A stretch of DNA of 46,129 bases from Bradyrhizobium guangdongense (GCF_006483445.1 NZ_PPPT01000041.1:1-46129), one strand, 5' to 3'; shown: positions 27,253-35,890, counted from the first letter of the stretch. Program-made: numbers and translations. The notes: generated by a model from the letters alone, not told the origin.

Positions 27253-28773
27253 ATGACCGCCATGCAAGATAAATCCACATCACGGGACTTTGACGTCGTG
27301 ATCGTCGGGCGCGGCCCGGTCGGAGCGACGCTCGCCAATCTGCTCGGCCTGTGCGGCGTGCGGACGCTGGTGCTGGAGCGCGAGGCGCGAACATATCACT
27401 TGCCGCGCGCGGTGCATTTCGATGACGAATGCATGCGCGTGTTCCAGACCATTGGCCTCGCCGACTCCATTCTGCCGCAGCTGATCCTGAGCCCGGGCAT
27501 GCTGTTCAGGGATGCCGCCGGCAAGATGCTGCTGGACTGGTCGCGGCCCCTGACGCTGACGCCGATGGGCTGGAATCTCAGCTACCGCTTTCACCAACCT
27601 GACCTCGAAGACGTCCTCATCGGCGGGCTCAAGCGCTGGCCGCATGTCGAGCTACGCAACCGTTGCGACGTCTTTGCGCTCGACCAGGACGAGGCCAGTG
27701 TTCGCGTACGCTATGAGGATCTCTCCAACGGACAACTCACCGAGGTGCGCGCGGCCTATGTGATCGGCTGCGACGGCGCCCGTTCGCTGGTGCGCCGCTT
27801 CATCGGCTCCGGGATGGACGATCTCGGCTTTCACGAGCGCTGGCTGGTGATCGACGCACTGCTCAAGCGCGACCGCAGCGATCTCGGCGACTACAGCATC
27901 CAGCATTGCGACCCGGCACGGCCGGCGACCTATGTGCGCGGTACCGGCAACCGGCGCCGCTGGGAGATCACCATCCATCCGGACGAGGACAGCAATGCGG
28001 TCACGCAGCCCACAAAGGTGTGGGAGCTCTTGTCGAAATGGATCACGCCCGAGGATGCCGACCTCGAGCGCGCGGCTGTTTACACCTTCCATTCGGTGAT
28101 CGCCCAGCAATGGCGCGGTGGACGGCTGCTGCTCGCCGGCGATTCCGCGCACCAGACCCCGCCCTTCCTGGGCCAGGGCATGTGCGCCGGCATTCGCGAT
28201 GCCGCCAACCTTGCCTGGAAGCTCCGCGAAGTCCTGCACGAGCGCGCCGAGCCTGATCTTCTCGACACCTACCAGACCGAGCGCTACCCGCATGTCCGCG
28301 AGTTCATCGAGCTCGCCATCCGGCTCGGCGGCGTGATCAACACCAAGGCGATCGAGGCCGGTCTTGCCGCCGGCCAAGCTCGCGAGGGTGCACCTGTGAA
28401 GCTGGAGGTGAAAAAGCCCCTGCTCGGCCCCGGGCTTGCGGTCGGCGATGTTCCGCTGGCGGGACAGCTTGCGCCGCAGTTTACGCTCACCGACGGCCGG
28501 CGCAGCGACGATCGCACGGGCTACAACAATGTCCTCCTCGTCGAAGCCGCATCGCTCACAACGCCACTTCGATCCGCCCTCGCGCAAGCCGACATCCTGG
28601 TCCTGACAAGCGCAGATGCCGAAGGCGTCGGACGCTGGCTGCACGACCAGGACATCAAGGCAGCGCTCGTCCGCCCCGACCGCTACATCCGCGGCGCCGC
28701 ACGAACCGATGCCGAGCTCGACGATCTCGTCGCTGCCGCCGCGGCGCCAAACCACGTGCCATCAGCGGCCTGA
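27253..28773 (+). CDS. FAD-dependent aromatic monooxygenase (MhpA-like)
   Basis: A 506-residue flavoprotein hydroxylase of the class A phenol/3-(3-hydroxyphenyl)propionate type. The FAD-binding motif GRGPVGATLANLLG is at residues 19-32, DG of GCDGARSLVRR (about 174-184) contacts FAD/NAD(P)H, and the GD motif is in LLLAGDSAHQTPPFLGQGM. A thioredoxin-like C-terminal domain of about 100 residues follows. It probably adds a hydroxyl ortho to a phenol to make the catechol cleaved by the nearby extradiol dioxygenase. ATG 27253 is used; 27262 also has suitable spacing to GGGGAAGAG. Heads an operon with FAH and a binding protein. Confidence 0.9.
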   Translation: MTAMQDKSTSRDFDVVIVGRGPVGATLANLLGLCGVRTLVLEREARTYHLPRAVHFDDECMRVFQTIGLADSILPQLILSPGMLFRDAAGKMLLDWSRPLTLTPMGWNLSYRFHQPDLEDVLIGGLKRWPHVELRNRCDVFALDQDEASVRVRYEDLSNGQLTEVRAAYVIGCDGARSLVRRFIGSGMDDLGFHERWLVIDALLKRDRSDLGDYSIQHCDPARPATYVRGTGNRRRWEITIHPDEDSNAVTQPTKVWELLSKWITPEDADLERAAVYTFHSVIAQQWRGGRLLLAGDSAHQTPPFLGQGMCAGIRDAANLAWKLREVLHERAEPDLLDTYQTERYPHVREFIELAIRLGGVINTKAIEAGLAAGQAREGAPVKLEVKKPLLGPGLAVGDVPLAGQLAPQFTLTDGRRSDDRTGYNNVLLVEAASLTTPLRSALAQADILVLTSADAEGVGRWLHDQDIKAALVRPDRYIRGAARTDAELDDLVAAAAAPNHVPSAA

Positions 28774-28797
28774 CCATTCTCCAAACAAGGATACTCC

Positions 28798-29655
28798 ATG
28801 AAGCTCATGTCTTTCACCGTCGACGGCCGCGCATCCTTTGGCGCCGTCAAGGATAATGGCGTCGTCGATCTCGGCGCACGCCTGCGATCGGAAGGCTGCG
28901 CGACCCTTCGGCAGTTGCTGGAGGCCGGCCGCCTTGCTGACGCAGCAAAAATCGCCGCCTCCGCGCAGTCAGACCATCCGCTCGACAAGATCGCCTTCGC
29001 CCCCGTCATTCCCGATCCCGGAAAGATCATCTGCGTCGGCCTCAACTATCGCGACCATGTTGCCGAGACCGGCCGCACGGTGACGGAGAAGCCGGCGCTG
29101 TTCGCCCGCTTCGCCTGTAGCCAGGTCGGACATGGACAGCCGATCGTGAAGCCCAAGGTAAGCGATGATTTCGACTATGAAGGCGAGCTTGCGCTCGTGA
29201 TCGGCAAGGCAGGCCGGCACATCCCGGCAAGTCGCGCACTCGATCATATCGCGGGCTTTGCCTGCTACAATGAAGGCAGCGTCCGCGACTGGCAGCGCCA
29301 CACCAGCCAGTTCCTGTCCGGCAAGACGTTTGCCGAGAGCGGCAGCTTTGGGCCGTGGCTCGTGACGACAGACGAGATTCCCGATCCGTCAAAGCTGACA
29401 TTGCAGACGCGGCTGAACGGCAAAGTCGTGCAGGACACGACGACGGACCTTCTGATCACCGCGATCCCCGAACTGATCGCCTACATCTCGACGATCTGCC
29501 CGCTTCAACCCGGCGACGTCATCGTCACGGGCACGCCCGGCGGCGTCGGCATGAAACGCACGCCACCGCTTTGGATGAAGCCCGGCGACACCGTCGAGGT
29601 CGAGATCTCCGGCATCGGCGTCCTCCGCAACAAGGTCATCGCGGAACCCGCGTAA
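28798..29655 (+). CDS. Fumarylacetoacetate hydrolase-family protein
   Basis: A 285-residue FAH-fold protein. The N-terminal domain is small (residues 1-60); the C-terminal catalytic domain begins KIICVGLNYRDHVAE and has metal-ligand motif DYEGELALVIG, then ITGTPGG-like VTGTPGGVG. Members hydrolyse or isomerise/decarboxylate acyl-pyruvates and meta-cleavage products. Placed after a phenol hydroxylase and near an extradiol dioxygenase, it probably acts on the ring-cleavage product, taking the place of an MhpC-type hydrolase. ATG 28798 has AAGGA 8 nt upstream and lies 24 nt after the monooxygenase stop, consistent with one operon. Confidence 0.92.
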   Translation: MKLMSFTVDGRASFGAVKDNGVVDLGARLRSEGCATLRQLLEAGRLADAAKIAASAQSDHPLDKIAFAPVIPDPGKIICVGLNYRDHVAETGRTVTEKPALFARFACSQVGHGQPIVKPKVSDDFDYEGELALVIGKAGRHIPASRALDHIAGFACYNEGSVRDWQRHTSQFLSGKTFAESGSFGPWLVTTDEIPDPSKLTLQTRLNGKVVQDTTTDLLITAIPELIAYISTICPLQPGDVIVTGTPGGVGMKRTPPLWMKPGDTVEVEISGIGVLRNKVIAEPA

Positions 29656-29696
29656 CCACCACGCCTCGCGAACAACCATAACATTCAGGAAACGAC

Positions 29697-30905
29697 ATGG
29701 GCCTCCATCGCACCACTTCCGCTGCCGCGTTGCTACTCACTCTCATTCTCGCCGGCCATGCGCAGGCCGAGATCAAGGGCGACGCCATCCGCATCGGCGT
29801 CCTCACCGACATGAACGGCATCTTTGCAACCGCAATGGGACCGGGCTCCGTCGAGGCGGCACGGATGGCGGCTGAAGAATTCGGCGGCAAGGTCAACGGC
29901 AAGCCGATCGAGATCTTGCAGGCCGACCACCAGAACAAGCCGGATCTCGCCGCCTCGCTCGCCCGCAAATGGTTCAGCGACGGAGTGCAGGCGATCGCCG
30001 ACGGCGGCAGCTCGGGTGCTGCGCTTGCCGTGCAGGAACTGGTGCGCGGCAACGGCAAGATATTCCTCGTCTCGGGCGCCGGCGCCAACCAGCTCACCGA
30101 CGACGCCTGCGCGCCGACCAGCGTGCAATGGACCCAGGACGCCTACTCGACGGCCACTGCGGTGGTATCGGGGATCATGCAGACCTCTAAGGAACCCTGG
30201 TTCTTCATCACCGGCGACTACGCGTTTGGCCATTCGATCGAGGCGACCGCGCGGGCTCGCATCGCCGAGCTTGGCGGCAAGGTCGCGGGCAGCGTCAAGG
30301 CGCAGCTCGGCACGCCCGACTACAGCTCCTTCCTGCTGCAGGCGCAGTCTTCCGGCGCGAAGGTGCTGGCGCTCAACGTCGCCGGCGACAACGCCACCGC
30401 GATCAAGCAGGCCGAGGAGTTTGGCCTCGCGGCGCAGGGCATCAAGATCGTGCCGATGTCGTTCCAGAACGTCGACATCCACGCCGTCGGGCTGAAGGCG
30501 ACGCGCGGCGATCTCATCGTCACCAGCTTCTTCGAGGACGTCTCGCCCGCCGCGCGCCGCTTCTCCGACGCCTTCTACGCCCGCCGCAACGCCATGCCGT
30601 CGCAGATCCAGGCCGGCGTCTACTCCGCCGTGCGTCACTATCTGCAGGCCGTAAAGGACACCGATTCCGACGACAGCGCGACCGTGATGGCGAAGATGAA
30701 GGCAACGCCGGTCTCGGACGCCTATACGCCGAACGGCAAAATCCGCGACGACCAGCGCATGGTGCACGACCTCTATCTGGTGCAGGTCAAAACCCCTCAG
30801 GAATCGAAGGGACCGTGGGACTTCGTCAAGCTCGTCGCCACGATCCCGCCCGACCAGGCGTTTCGCCCGCTCGACCGCAGCAAATGTGGTCTGGTCGGCA
30901 AATAG
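29697..30905 (+). CDS. ABC transporter substrate-binding protein (type I), second copy
   Basis: A 402-residue periplasmic binding protein with signal peptide MGLHRTTSAAALLLTLILAG and a HAQA-E cleavage site, then IRIGVLTDMNGIFATAMGPG and YAFGHSIEATARARI, typical of Peripla_BP_6. AGGAA lies 7 nt before ATG 29697. It is the third gene of the monooxygenase operon. It differs strongly from the binding protein at 25884-27032, so the locus makes two receptors, perhaps for substrates of different size. As there, no permease or ATPase is linked. Its TAG stop is directly followed (0 nt) by the stop of the convergent gene. Confidence 0.92.
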   Translation: MGLHRTTSAAALLLTLILAGHAQAEIKGDAIRIGVLTDMNGIFATAMGPGSVEAARMAAEEFGGKVNGKPIEILQADHQNKPDLAASLARKWFSDGVQAIADGGSSGAALAVQELVRGNGKIFLVSGAGANQLTDDACAPTSVQWTQDAYSTATAVVSGIMQTSKEPWFFITGDYAFGHSIEATARARIAELGGKVAGSVKAQLGTPDYSSFLLQAQSSGAKVLALNVAGDNATAIKQAEEFGLAAQGIKIVPMSFQNVDIHAVGLKATRGDLIVTSFFEDVSPAARRFSDAFYARRNAMPSQIQAGVYSAVRHYLQAVKDTDSDDSATVMAKMKATPVSDAYTPNGKIRDDQRMVHDLYLVQVKTPQESKGPWDFVKLVATIPPDQAFRPLDRSKCGLVGK

Positions 30906-31763
30906 CTAGCGCTGCGCCTCGACGAGGATGTCGCTGACCAATCGCACGGCGCCGCGCTTCCAGGAATAGTCGGCGCCCATGCGCAAACCGCTGTCGCCGC
31001 GCGCAATAACCGCACCGGTTTTTGCATTTCGGAGCTGAAAACCGACCGTATATTCGGTCCGGCTGACGCGTCGCACCACGCCGATCAGCGATTGGTCCGC
31101 ACCGAGCTTGCCGGCAATGGCCGCATCGCAGCCGCCGCAGTCGCGCAAGGCGCGGGAGCTCACGGCCTCATCGCGCGCACCGCTGACGTCGACGATGCGA
31201 TACCGGCCGGATTGGCTGAGCGCATCGCGGACCGCGGATGTCGTTTCCGCGAGATAGGATGCATCGGCTGTCGCCAGGCCCGCCTGAGGTGCAGCCGTGT
31301 TGTCGTCGAGCTCGAAATCGAACACTGCAAGCGCGGCCGGCGCCGCAAGCGCGGCCAAGACCTCACGGGCGACGAAGGTTTCGGCATGGGCCCACGCCTC
31401 GTCGGTATCGCCGCGGAACGTGTAGAGCTTGTCCATCGTGAGCTTCTTGGCACCGACGTCGATCACGGCGACCTTGGCCCATTGCACCAGCGTGCTCGTC
31501 TTCTGGATGCCGCCGATGACCTTGAACGCCGCCCCGTCCTGCAACGACGGCGCCAGCCGATAGCGCGGATCGGCGGCGACGTCCCGCCGGAGCGCGGCCA
31601 TGAATGCCGCGAGCCGCTTCTCGTGCGCGGCGGTCTGATTGGCAGGCTCGTTCGACGTATCGGTATAGCTGAAGTCGTCGATCACGACGCCCACGGGACC
31701 GCCGGCAGCCGCGGGGACGACGAGCATGAGCAGCACAAGAAGGGCAAGGAGCGGTCGATGCAT
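30906..31763 (-). CDS. Exported tandem-domain protein (DUF3280/DUF2380-like)
   Basis: A 285-residue protein with a signal peptide (MHRPLLALLVLLMLVVPAAA) cleaved near residue 20. It has two related halves: residues about 22-140 begin VGVVIDDFSY and residues about 148-283 begin LAVFDFELDD. Each half contains a region of the form ...A..R.VAADPRYRL / SQSGRYRIVDV followed by QKTSTLVQWAKVAVIDV or LIGVVRRVSRTEYTV. This is an internal duplication of the DUF2380/DUF3280 kind found in periplasmic proteins near methanol/alcohol dehydrogenase and two-component genes in rhizobia and methylotrophs. C-C pair CGGC lies in the second half. Divergent from a NarL-type kinase; function unknown. Confidence 0.8.
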   Translation of the reverse strand: MHRPLLALLVLLMLVVPAAAGGPVGVVIDDFSYTDTSNEPANQTAAHEKRLAAFMAALRRDVAADPRYRLAPSLQDGAAFKVIGGIQKTSTLVQWAKVAVIDVGAKKLTMDKLYTFRGDTDEAWAHAETFVAREVLAALAAPAALAVFDFELDDNTAAPQAGLATADASYLAETTSAVRDALSQSGRYRIVDVSGARDEAVSSRALRDCGGCDAAIAGKLGADQSLIGVVRRVSRTEYTVGFQLRNAKTGAVIARGDSGLRMGADYSWKRGAVRLVSDILVEAQR

Positions 31764-31831
31764 GGGCAGCCTCGCGAATGGAAAGGCCGCGATGCTAGGC
31801 CGGATGCCGCCGGTTCCGCAGCTTTGCCCGA

Positions 31832-31847
31832 CCCGGCAAGCGCCGGG
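31832..31847. promoter_or_regulatory. Short palindrome in divergent promoter
   Basis: CCCGGCAAGCGCCGGG: 6-bp arms with a 4-nt spacer, followed by AAAATTT. It lies in the 190-bp gap between the tandem-domain gene and the kinase gene. It could be an operator for the response regulator of this pair or a leader hairpin. Confidence 0.3.
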
Positions 31848-31953
31848 AAAATTTCACGACATTGCCTGAAAGGACGCCGCCGGCGCTTTCCGCCTGTACC
31901 GTTCTGCCGTTAAATGCCTGATAATCAAGACCATCCGCCAGGGATGCACGCCG

Positions 31954-33339
31954 ATGTGGAAGCGCTCGAAACCCGACCTGAAGGTGCGTCTGACGCTGCG
32001 CGTGGCGGCAATTGTGGCGCTCTGTTTCGCCGCCATCTCGGCCTATTTCCTGGTCGAGGCCGACCGCGCCGTTCAGGCGCGGACCGAAGCCGTCGCCGAC
32101 CTCGCCGCCAAGTCGCTGGAACTGCAGCAGCGCAAGATCCAGTGGGTCAGCAATCCCCGCAACAGCTTTCCCGACCTCGACAATGTCGCATCCTATGTGA
32201 TGGCGCCCGGCCTCTGTCTCGCCTTCCGCACCCCGAATGGCGAGACACTGCAGCGCTTCTGCGGCGGAGCGCCCGGGGGCGCCAGCGAGCCCCCGCAGGC
32301 CTTTGCCGCATTCTACCGCGCGCTGTTCGAACCCGGCCGCGAGGCGGCGCGTCCGGTGATCGCGCGCGGCGCGCGCCTCGGCGACGCCGTGGTCTGGATC
32401 GATCCGGCCGTGCTGACAGCGGAGGCCTGGCATGACGCCGGTCGCCTGATCGTGGCGCTGGCGCTCGCGCTGCCGCTGCTGTGCATCCTGGTCTACGCGG
32501 CGCTGGCGCGGGCGTTGCGGCCGACCCAACTGGTTCGCGGTGGCCTCGAACGAATCGCCGCCGGCGATCTCTCGGCCCGGCTGCCGCCCTTCGATCTCGC
32601 AGAGCTGTCCGCGATCCGCGGCGTGTTCAATCACCTCGCCGAAAGCCTCGAAGCCGCGCTTGCCGCGCGTAGCGAGCTGACGCGAAAACTGATCGCGCTG
32701 CAGGACGAGGAGCGCAGGCACCTGGCGCGCGAGCTGCACGATGAGTTCGGGCAGTCGCTCGCCGCCATCCGCGCGCTCACCGCATCGGCGCGCCAGACCG
32801 CGGCCCAGGAATGCCCTACCCTGCTGCCCGAATGCGACGGCATCGCACGGACCGCGACCGGCATGGCGGAGACGCTGCGCGGCACGCTGTTCCGGCTGCG
32901 CCCGCCCGACGTCGAGGAGCTCGGCCTGATGGCAAGCCTCGATGGCCTGGTCGCGGGGTGGAACGGCCGCAGCCGCGGACAGACCCGGTTCGAGATCGGC
33001 TTCTCCGGGACCTTCGACCACCTCGCCCCCGCCGTCAGCGCCAATCTCTATCGCATCGTGCAGGAGGCACTGACCAACGCGGCCAAGCATGCCGGTGCGT
33101 CGCGGGTCACGTTGCAGGTGACGATGGGTGACGGCGACATCGACCTCGTCGTGACCGATGACGGCCGCCCGAGCGAAACGGCCGTCAGGAGCGGCATGGG
33201 CCTGCTCGGCATGCGCGAGCGCGTCGCTGCACTGGGCGGCCGCCTGAGTTTTGAGACCAATCCCGATCGCGGAAGCACCTTGCGTGTCCTCATACCTGCC
33301 GCGGCAAACGAGCCCGCCGCGCTGGAACAGGCAGCATGA
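31954..33339 (+). CDS. Membrane sensor histidine kinase, NarX/HisKA_3 type
   Basis: A 461-residue kinase. TM1 is at residues about 15-35, a periplasmic domain of about 120 residues follows (DLAAKSLELQQRKIQWVSN), TM2 at about 165-187, a HAMP domain (RALRPTQLVRGGLERIAAGDL), then HisKA_3 with phospho-acceptor H262 in RHLARELHDEFGQ and a HATPase_c with N box (QEALTNAAKHAG) and G box DGRPSETAVRSGMGLLGMRERV. It phosphorylates the response regulator encoded by the overlapping downstream gene. The divergent secreted tandem-domain protein could be a co-sensor or a target. ATG 31954 is preferred. Confidence 0.93.
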   Translation: MWKRSKPDLKVRLTLRVAAIVALCFAAISAYFLVEADRAVQARTEAVADLAAKSLELQQRKIQWVSNPRNSFPDLDNVASYVMAPGLCLAFRTPNGETLQRFCGGAPGGASEPPQAFAAFYRALFEPGREAARPVIARGARLGDAVVWIDPAVLTAEAWHDAGRLIVALALALPLLCILVYAALARALRPTQLVRGGLERIAAGDLSARLPPFDLAELSAIRGVFNHLAESLEAALAARSELTRKLIALQDEERRHLARELHDEFGQSLAAIRALTASARQTAAQECPTLLPECDGIARTATGMAETLRGTLFRLRPPDVEELGLMASLDGLVAGWNGRSRGQTRFEIGFSGTFDHLAPAVSANLYRIVQEALTNAAKHAGASRVTLQVTMGDGDIDLVVTDDGRPSETAVRSGMGLLGMRERVAALGGRLSFETNPDRGSTLRVLIPAAANEPAALEQAA

Positions 33340-33998
33340 GCGAAGCAGGCTGGTCCATCCTGCTGGTCGACGATCACGCCGTGGTCCGCGAGGGCTATCG
33401 CTCGGTGCTGCAGAAGCAGCCGGGCCTGCGCGTCGTCGCCGAGGCCTCCGACGGCGCCGAGGCCTACCGGCAGTTCAAGGCGGTGAAGCCAGACCTCGTC
33501 ATCATGGATCTCAGCATGCCCGGCATCGGCGGCATCGAGGCGGTCAGGCGCATCAGGCAGTGGGACAAGGCGGCAAAGATCCTGGTCTTCACCATGCACG
33601 AGAATGCGGGCTTTGCCGTGCAGGCGATCCGTGCCGGCGCGAGGGGCTATGTCACCAAGACAAGCCCGCCTGAAACGCTGGTGCGCGCCGTCATGGACGT
33701 GCTTGCCGGGAAGATCGCGATCAGCCCCGACATCGACCACGAACTGGCGCTGAGCCGGCTCGCCGGCGAATCCTCCGCCGCCGACGTGCTCACTCCGCGT
33801 GAATTCGAGGTGATGCGCCTGCTGCTTGCCGAGCGCACCACCGAGGAGATCGCCGAGACCCTGCATGTCAGCCCAAAGACGGTGGCGAACCTACATTCGC
33901 TGATCAAGGACAAGCTCGGCGTGGGCTCCGACATCGAGTTGGTGCGCCTTGCACTCCGGCAGGGACTTTTGACGGAGGTCGATCTCGGCGAAGCCTGA
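33336..33998 (+). CDS. NarL/FixJ-type response regulator
   Basis: A 220-residue protein. The receiver domain (residues 1-125) has acidic DDHA, phospho-acceptor D58 in LVIMDLSMPG and VTKTSPPETL. The C-terminal LuxR-type HTH (about 150-215) includes LTPREFEVMRLLLAERTTEE and LHVSPKTVANLHSLIKDKLG. Its ATG overlaps the kinase stop by 4 nt (ATGA), so translation is coupled. Probably controls the divergent tandem-domain gene. Its stop lies in a small palindrome shared with the convergent membrane-protein gene. Confidence 0.95.
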   Translation: MSEAGWSILLVDDHAVVREGYRSVLQKQPGLRVVAEASDGAEAYRQFKAVKPDLVIMDLSMPGIGGIEAVRRIRQWDKAAKILVFTMHENAGFAVQAIRAGARGYVTKTSPPETLVRAVMDVLAGKIAISPDIDHELALSRLAGESSAADVLTPREFEVMRLLLAERTTEEIAETLHVSPKTVANLHSLIKDKLGVGSDIELVRLALRQGLLTEVDLGEA

Positions 33999-34002
33999 CC
34001 GC

Positions 34003-34845
34003 TCAGGTCAGATAGCGCGCAAGATACTCCGGCATCGCGTAGAAGGCGCAGAGCGCCAGGCTCGACCAGACCGCCACGCTGAAATAGAGCGCCATCCAGG
34101 CGAGCTCCCCCTTCCAATGCGCGACGTCGTGGGTCACGACCCAGCGCGTGCTGACATCGCGCAACCCCTCGAGCAGGCCGAGCAGCCGGCCACCCTCGCC
34201 GTGCCCGGCACGCCAGCGACTTAAGTACATCGGCACGTCGACGGTAATGAGGAAGGCGAGATAGCAGGCGATGCCGATGATTCCTGCGACGAGGCCCCAG
34301 CGCACCGGGCCGGAGAATTCCGGCACCAGCCGGACGAGCGCGACGGCGACCAGGAAGAAGACTACCGCCCACAGCGAATTCTCGATCGCGTTGAAGAGAT
34401 AGTTGGTCGTCACGACCGCGTACCAGGAGAAGCACTCCGCGATGAGGATCACGGGCACGATCACCCAGGCGATGTTGATTGCGGTATCCGCGCCGGTCAT
34501 ACCGCCGAGCTGATAGAGGATGATCGCCCATTGCGCGGCGAAGCAGACTTCGGCCACCGTTGCCACCGAACGTCCGACGAACACGCTCGACAGCCAGGTG
34601 TCGAACAGGCAGATGCGCTGCACGTCGGCACGCGGCAGGAACGAGCGGAACGCGCAGCCGAACACATAGGCCGCGCAAAGCAGCAGCATCAGCCCGATCC
34701 CGGACGGCGCGGAGACGTTGCCGACCGGCGCCTCGTAGAACGCGCGGTACAGCATGAACCAGACGAGAATGTTGACGTTGCTGACAAGCGTCAGCGAACC
34801 CCACCACCAGGCCAGGGGATTGGTTCGTGCCTGCCATCGCAACAT
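34003..34845 (-). CDS. Multi-spanning membrane protein of unknown function
   Basis: A 280-residue integral membrane protein with about eight hydrophobic segments, for example WWGSLTLVSNVNILVWFML, GIGLMLLLCAAYVFGC, WAIILYQLGG, IAWVIVPVILIAECFSW, SLWAVVFFLVAVALV and WGLVAGIIGIACYLAFLI. The start at ATG 34845 is preferred because GGAG lies 9 nt upstream; the longer frame to 34965 would cover the terminator and repeats. I do not recognise the family. Located between two-component genes and the SRPBCC gene. Its own promoter lies in 34846-34920, before the T-run of the SRPBCC terminator. Confidence 0.8.
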   Translation of the reverse strand: MLRWQARTNPLAWWWGSLTLVSNVNILVWFMLYRAFYEAPVGNVSAPSGIGLMLLLCAAYVFGCAFRSFLPRADVQRICLFDTWLSSVFVGRSVATVAEVCFAAQWAIILYQLGGMTGADTAINIAWVIVPVILIAECFSWYAVVTTNYLFNAIENSLWAVVFFLVAVALVRLVPEFSGPVRWGLVAGIIGIACYLAFLITVDVPMYLSRWRAGHGEGGRLLGLLEGLRDVSTRWVVTHDVAHWKGELAWMALYFSVAVWSSLALCAFYAMPEYLARYLT

Positions 34846-34891
34846 GCTTCTCGCTCCGTCGTCGTCAAACCGACATTCAACGGTAGCAATT

Positions 34892-35001
34892 CTGTCACAC
34901 AACCGAAGCGAATCGCGACAAAAAAATGCGTGAGCGGGCGATCTTCGCCCGCTGTCATAATTCATCGGCTGTCACAATTGCCGGCGGCGACTGTCACAAT
35001 T
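34892..35001. repeat. Four direct repeats CTGTCAYAATT
   Basis: CTGTCATAATT (34952-34962), CTGTCACAATT (34969-34979) and CTGTCACAATT (34991-35001) recur with spacing 17 and 22 bp; a fourth partial copy CTGTCACACAA is at 34892-34902. On the minus strand this reads AATTGTGACAG. The first three lie between the SRPBCC stop and its terminator hairpin, the fourth in the promoter of the membrane protein. They may bind a regulator or an RNA-binding protein. Confidence 0.6.
34920..34953 (-). terminator. Rho-independent terminator of the ArsR/SRPBCC operon
   Basis: Minus strand: AGCGGGCGA, 3-nt loop, TCGCCCGCT (34953-34933) is a perfect 9-bp stem, followed by CACGCA and a run of seven T residues (34926-34920). 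It lies about 60 bp after the SRPBCC stop at 35016 and so would end that operon. Confidence 0.75.
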
Positions 35002-35015
35002 AAGCGCCGAACCAA

Positions 35016-35507
35016 TCAGCGCTTCATCCCCATCACATGGGCCGCCAGCTTGTCGAGCGTCTGGTTGCCGTATTCGACGGCGCCAAATCCGATCACCGCC
35101 TCGCGCTGTGCCGCGGTCGGGTGCAACTGCCGCAGCGTCAGCACGGTCTTGCCGTCGCTCTGGCTGTCGAACGTGACGGTGGTCCGGAACATGCCGGGAT
35201 CGTCGTCCTTGTCCGAGCCGTGATCGATCTCGATCAGCCGCGGCGTCTCGATGCGGCGAAACTGCATACGGTTCGGATACAGCGTCCCGTCGGGCGCGAT
35301 CATGTCGAAACGCCAGTGCCCGCCGACGCACACGTCGATCTCTTTTGTCACGATCTTGAAACCCGCCGGACCGAACCATTGCGGCAGATGTTTTGGGTCG
35401 GTCCAGGCCTCGAAGACGAGATCGCGCGGCGCGTCGATCACGCGCGACAGCACGACCTCGCGATCGAGCGACCATTGCGACAAGGCAGGGTTGGCAGAGT
35501 TCGTCAT
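35016..35507 (-). CDS. SRPBCC/AHSA1-family protein
   Basis: A 163-residue START-like domain protein. REVVLSRVIDAPRDLVFEAWTD at residues about 15-36, LPQWFGPAGFKIV and GHWRFDMIAPDGT are diagnostic of AHSA1/polyketide-cyclase-type SRPBCC proteins, which bind hydrophobic ligands. The start at ATG 35507 overlaps the ArsR stop (TGATG); a GTG one codon earlier is possible. Operon with ArsR is a classic arrangement (ArsR_SRPBCC pairs) in which the regulator controls the ligand-binding protein. The ligand is unknown. Confidence 0.9.
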   Translation of the reverse strand: MTNSANPALSQWSLDREVVLSRVIDAPRDLVFEAWTDPKHLPQWFGPAGFKIVTKEIDVCVGGHWRFDMIAPDGTLYPNRMQFRRIETPRLIEIDHGSDKDDDPGMFRTTVTFDSQSDGKTVLTLRQLHPTAAQREAVIGFGAVEYGNQTLDKLAAHVMGMKR

Positions 35508-35890
35508 CACGCAGGACCTTTCTTTTTGCGACGGGGTGCGACCGGTTTGGCCTCCCCCTTCTCCTTCTTGAGTTTCATGACATAGGCTTCAAACCGGTCG
35601 AGCCGTGCCTCCCAGATCGCGCGCTGGTGCTGCAGCCAATCTTCGGCGCCGACCATCGCCTCCGGCCGCAGCCGGCAGGTGCGGACGCGCCCCGCCTTCT
35701 CCGATTGGACCAGGCCGCTCAGCTCGAGCACATGGATGTGCTTCATGAAGCTCGGCAGCGCCATGTCGAAGGGATTTGCGAGCTCGCCCACCGAGGCCTC
35801 GCCGTCGCACAGCCGCATCACGATCGCCCGCCGCGTCGGGTCGGCGAGCGCTGCGAAGATGCGGTCGAGCTGGGTTTCATTGTTAGCCAT
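35507..35890 (-). CDS. ArsR-family regulator of SRPBCC operon
   Basis: A 127-residue winged-helix protein. ALADPTRRAIVMRLCDG begins the DNA-binding domain at residues about 13-29, followed by the recognition region LPSFMKHIHVLELSGLV and the wing. No CxC or CxxD-type metal-binding cysteine motif is visible; the single Cys in the MRLCDG segment and one in the wing do not form such a motif, so this is probably the SRPBCC-associated, non-metal type. The C-terminal end is Lys/Arg-rich. ATG 35890 is preferred over the extended frame. A 7-bp inverted repeat lies 6 bp upstream of the start. Confidence 0.92.
   Translation of the reverse strand: MANNETQLDRIFAALADPTRRAIVMRLCDGEASVGELANPFDMALPSFMKHIHVLELSGLVQSEKAGRVRTCRLRPEAMVGAEDWLQHQRAIWEARLDRFEAYVMKLKKEKGEAKPVAPRRKKKGPA

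Noticed and set aside
31795..33090. Long minus-strand frames opposite the NarX-type kinase, GNAT (36744-37964) and phosphatase (44296-45768) genes
   Set aside because: Antisense shadows lacking any recognised motif or ribosome-binding site.
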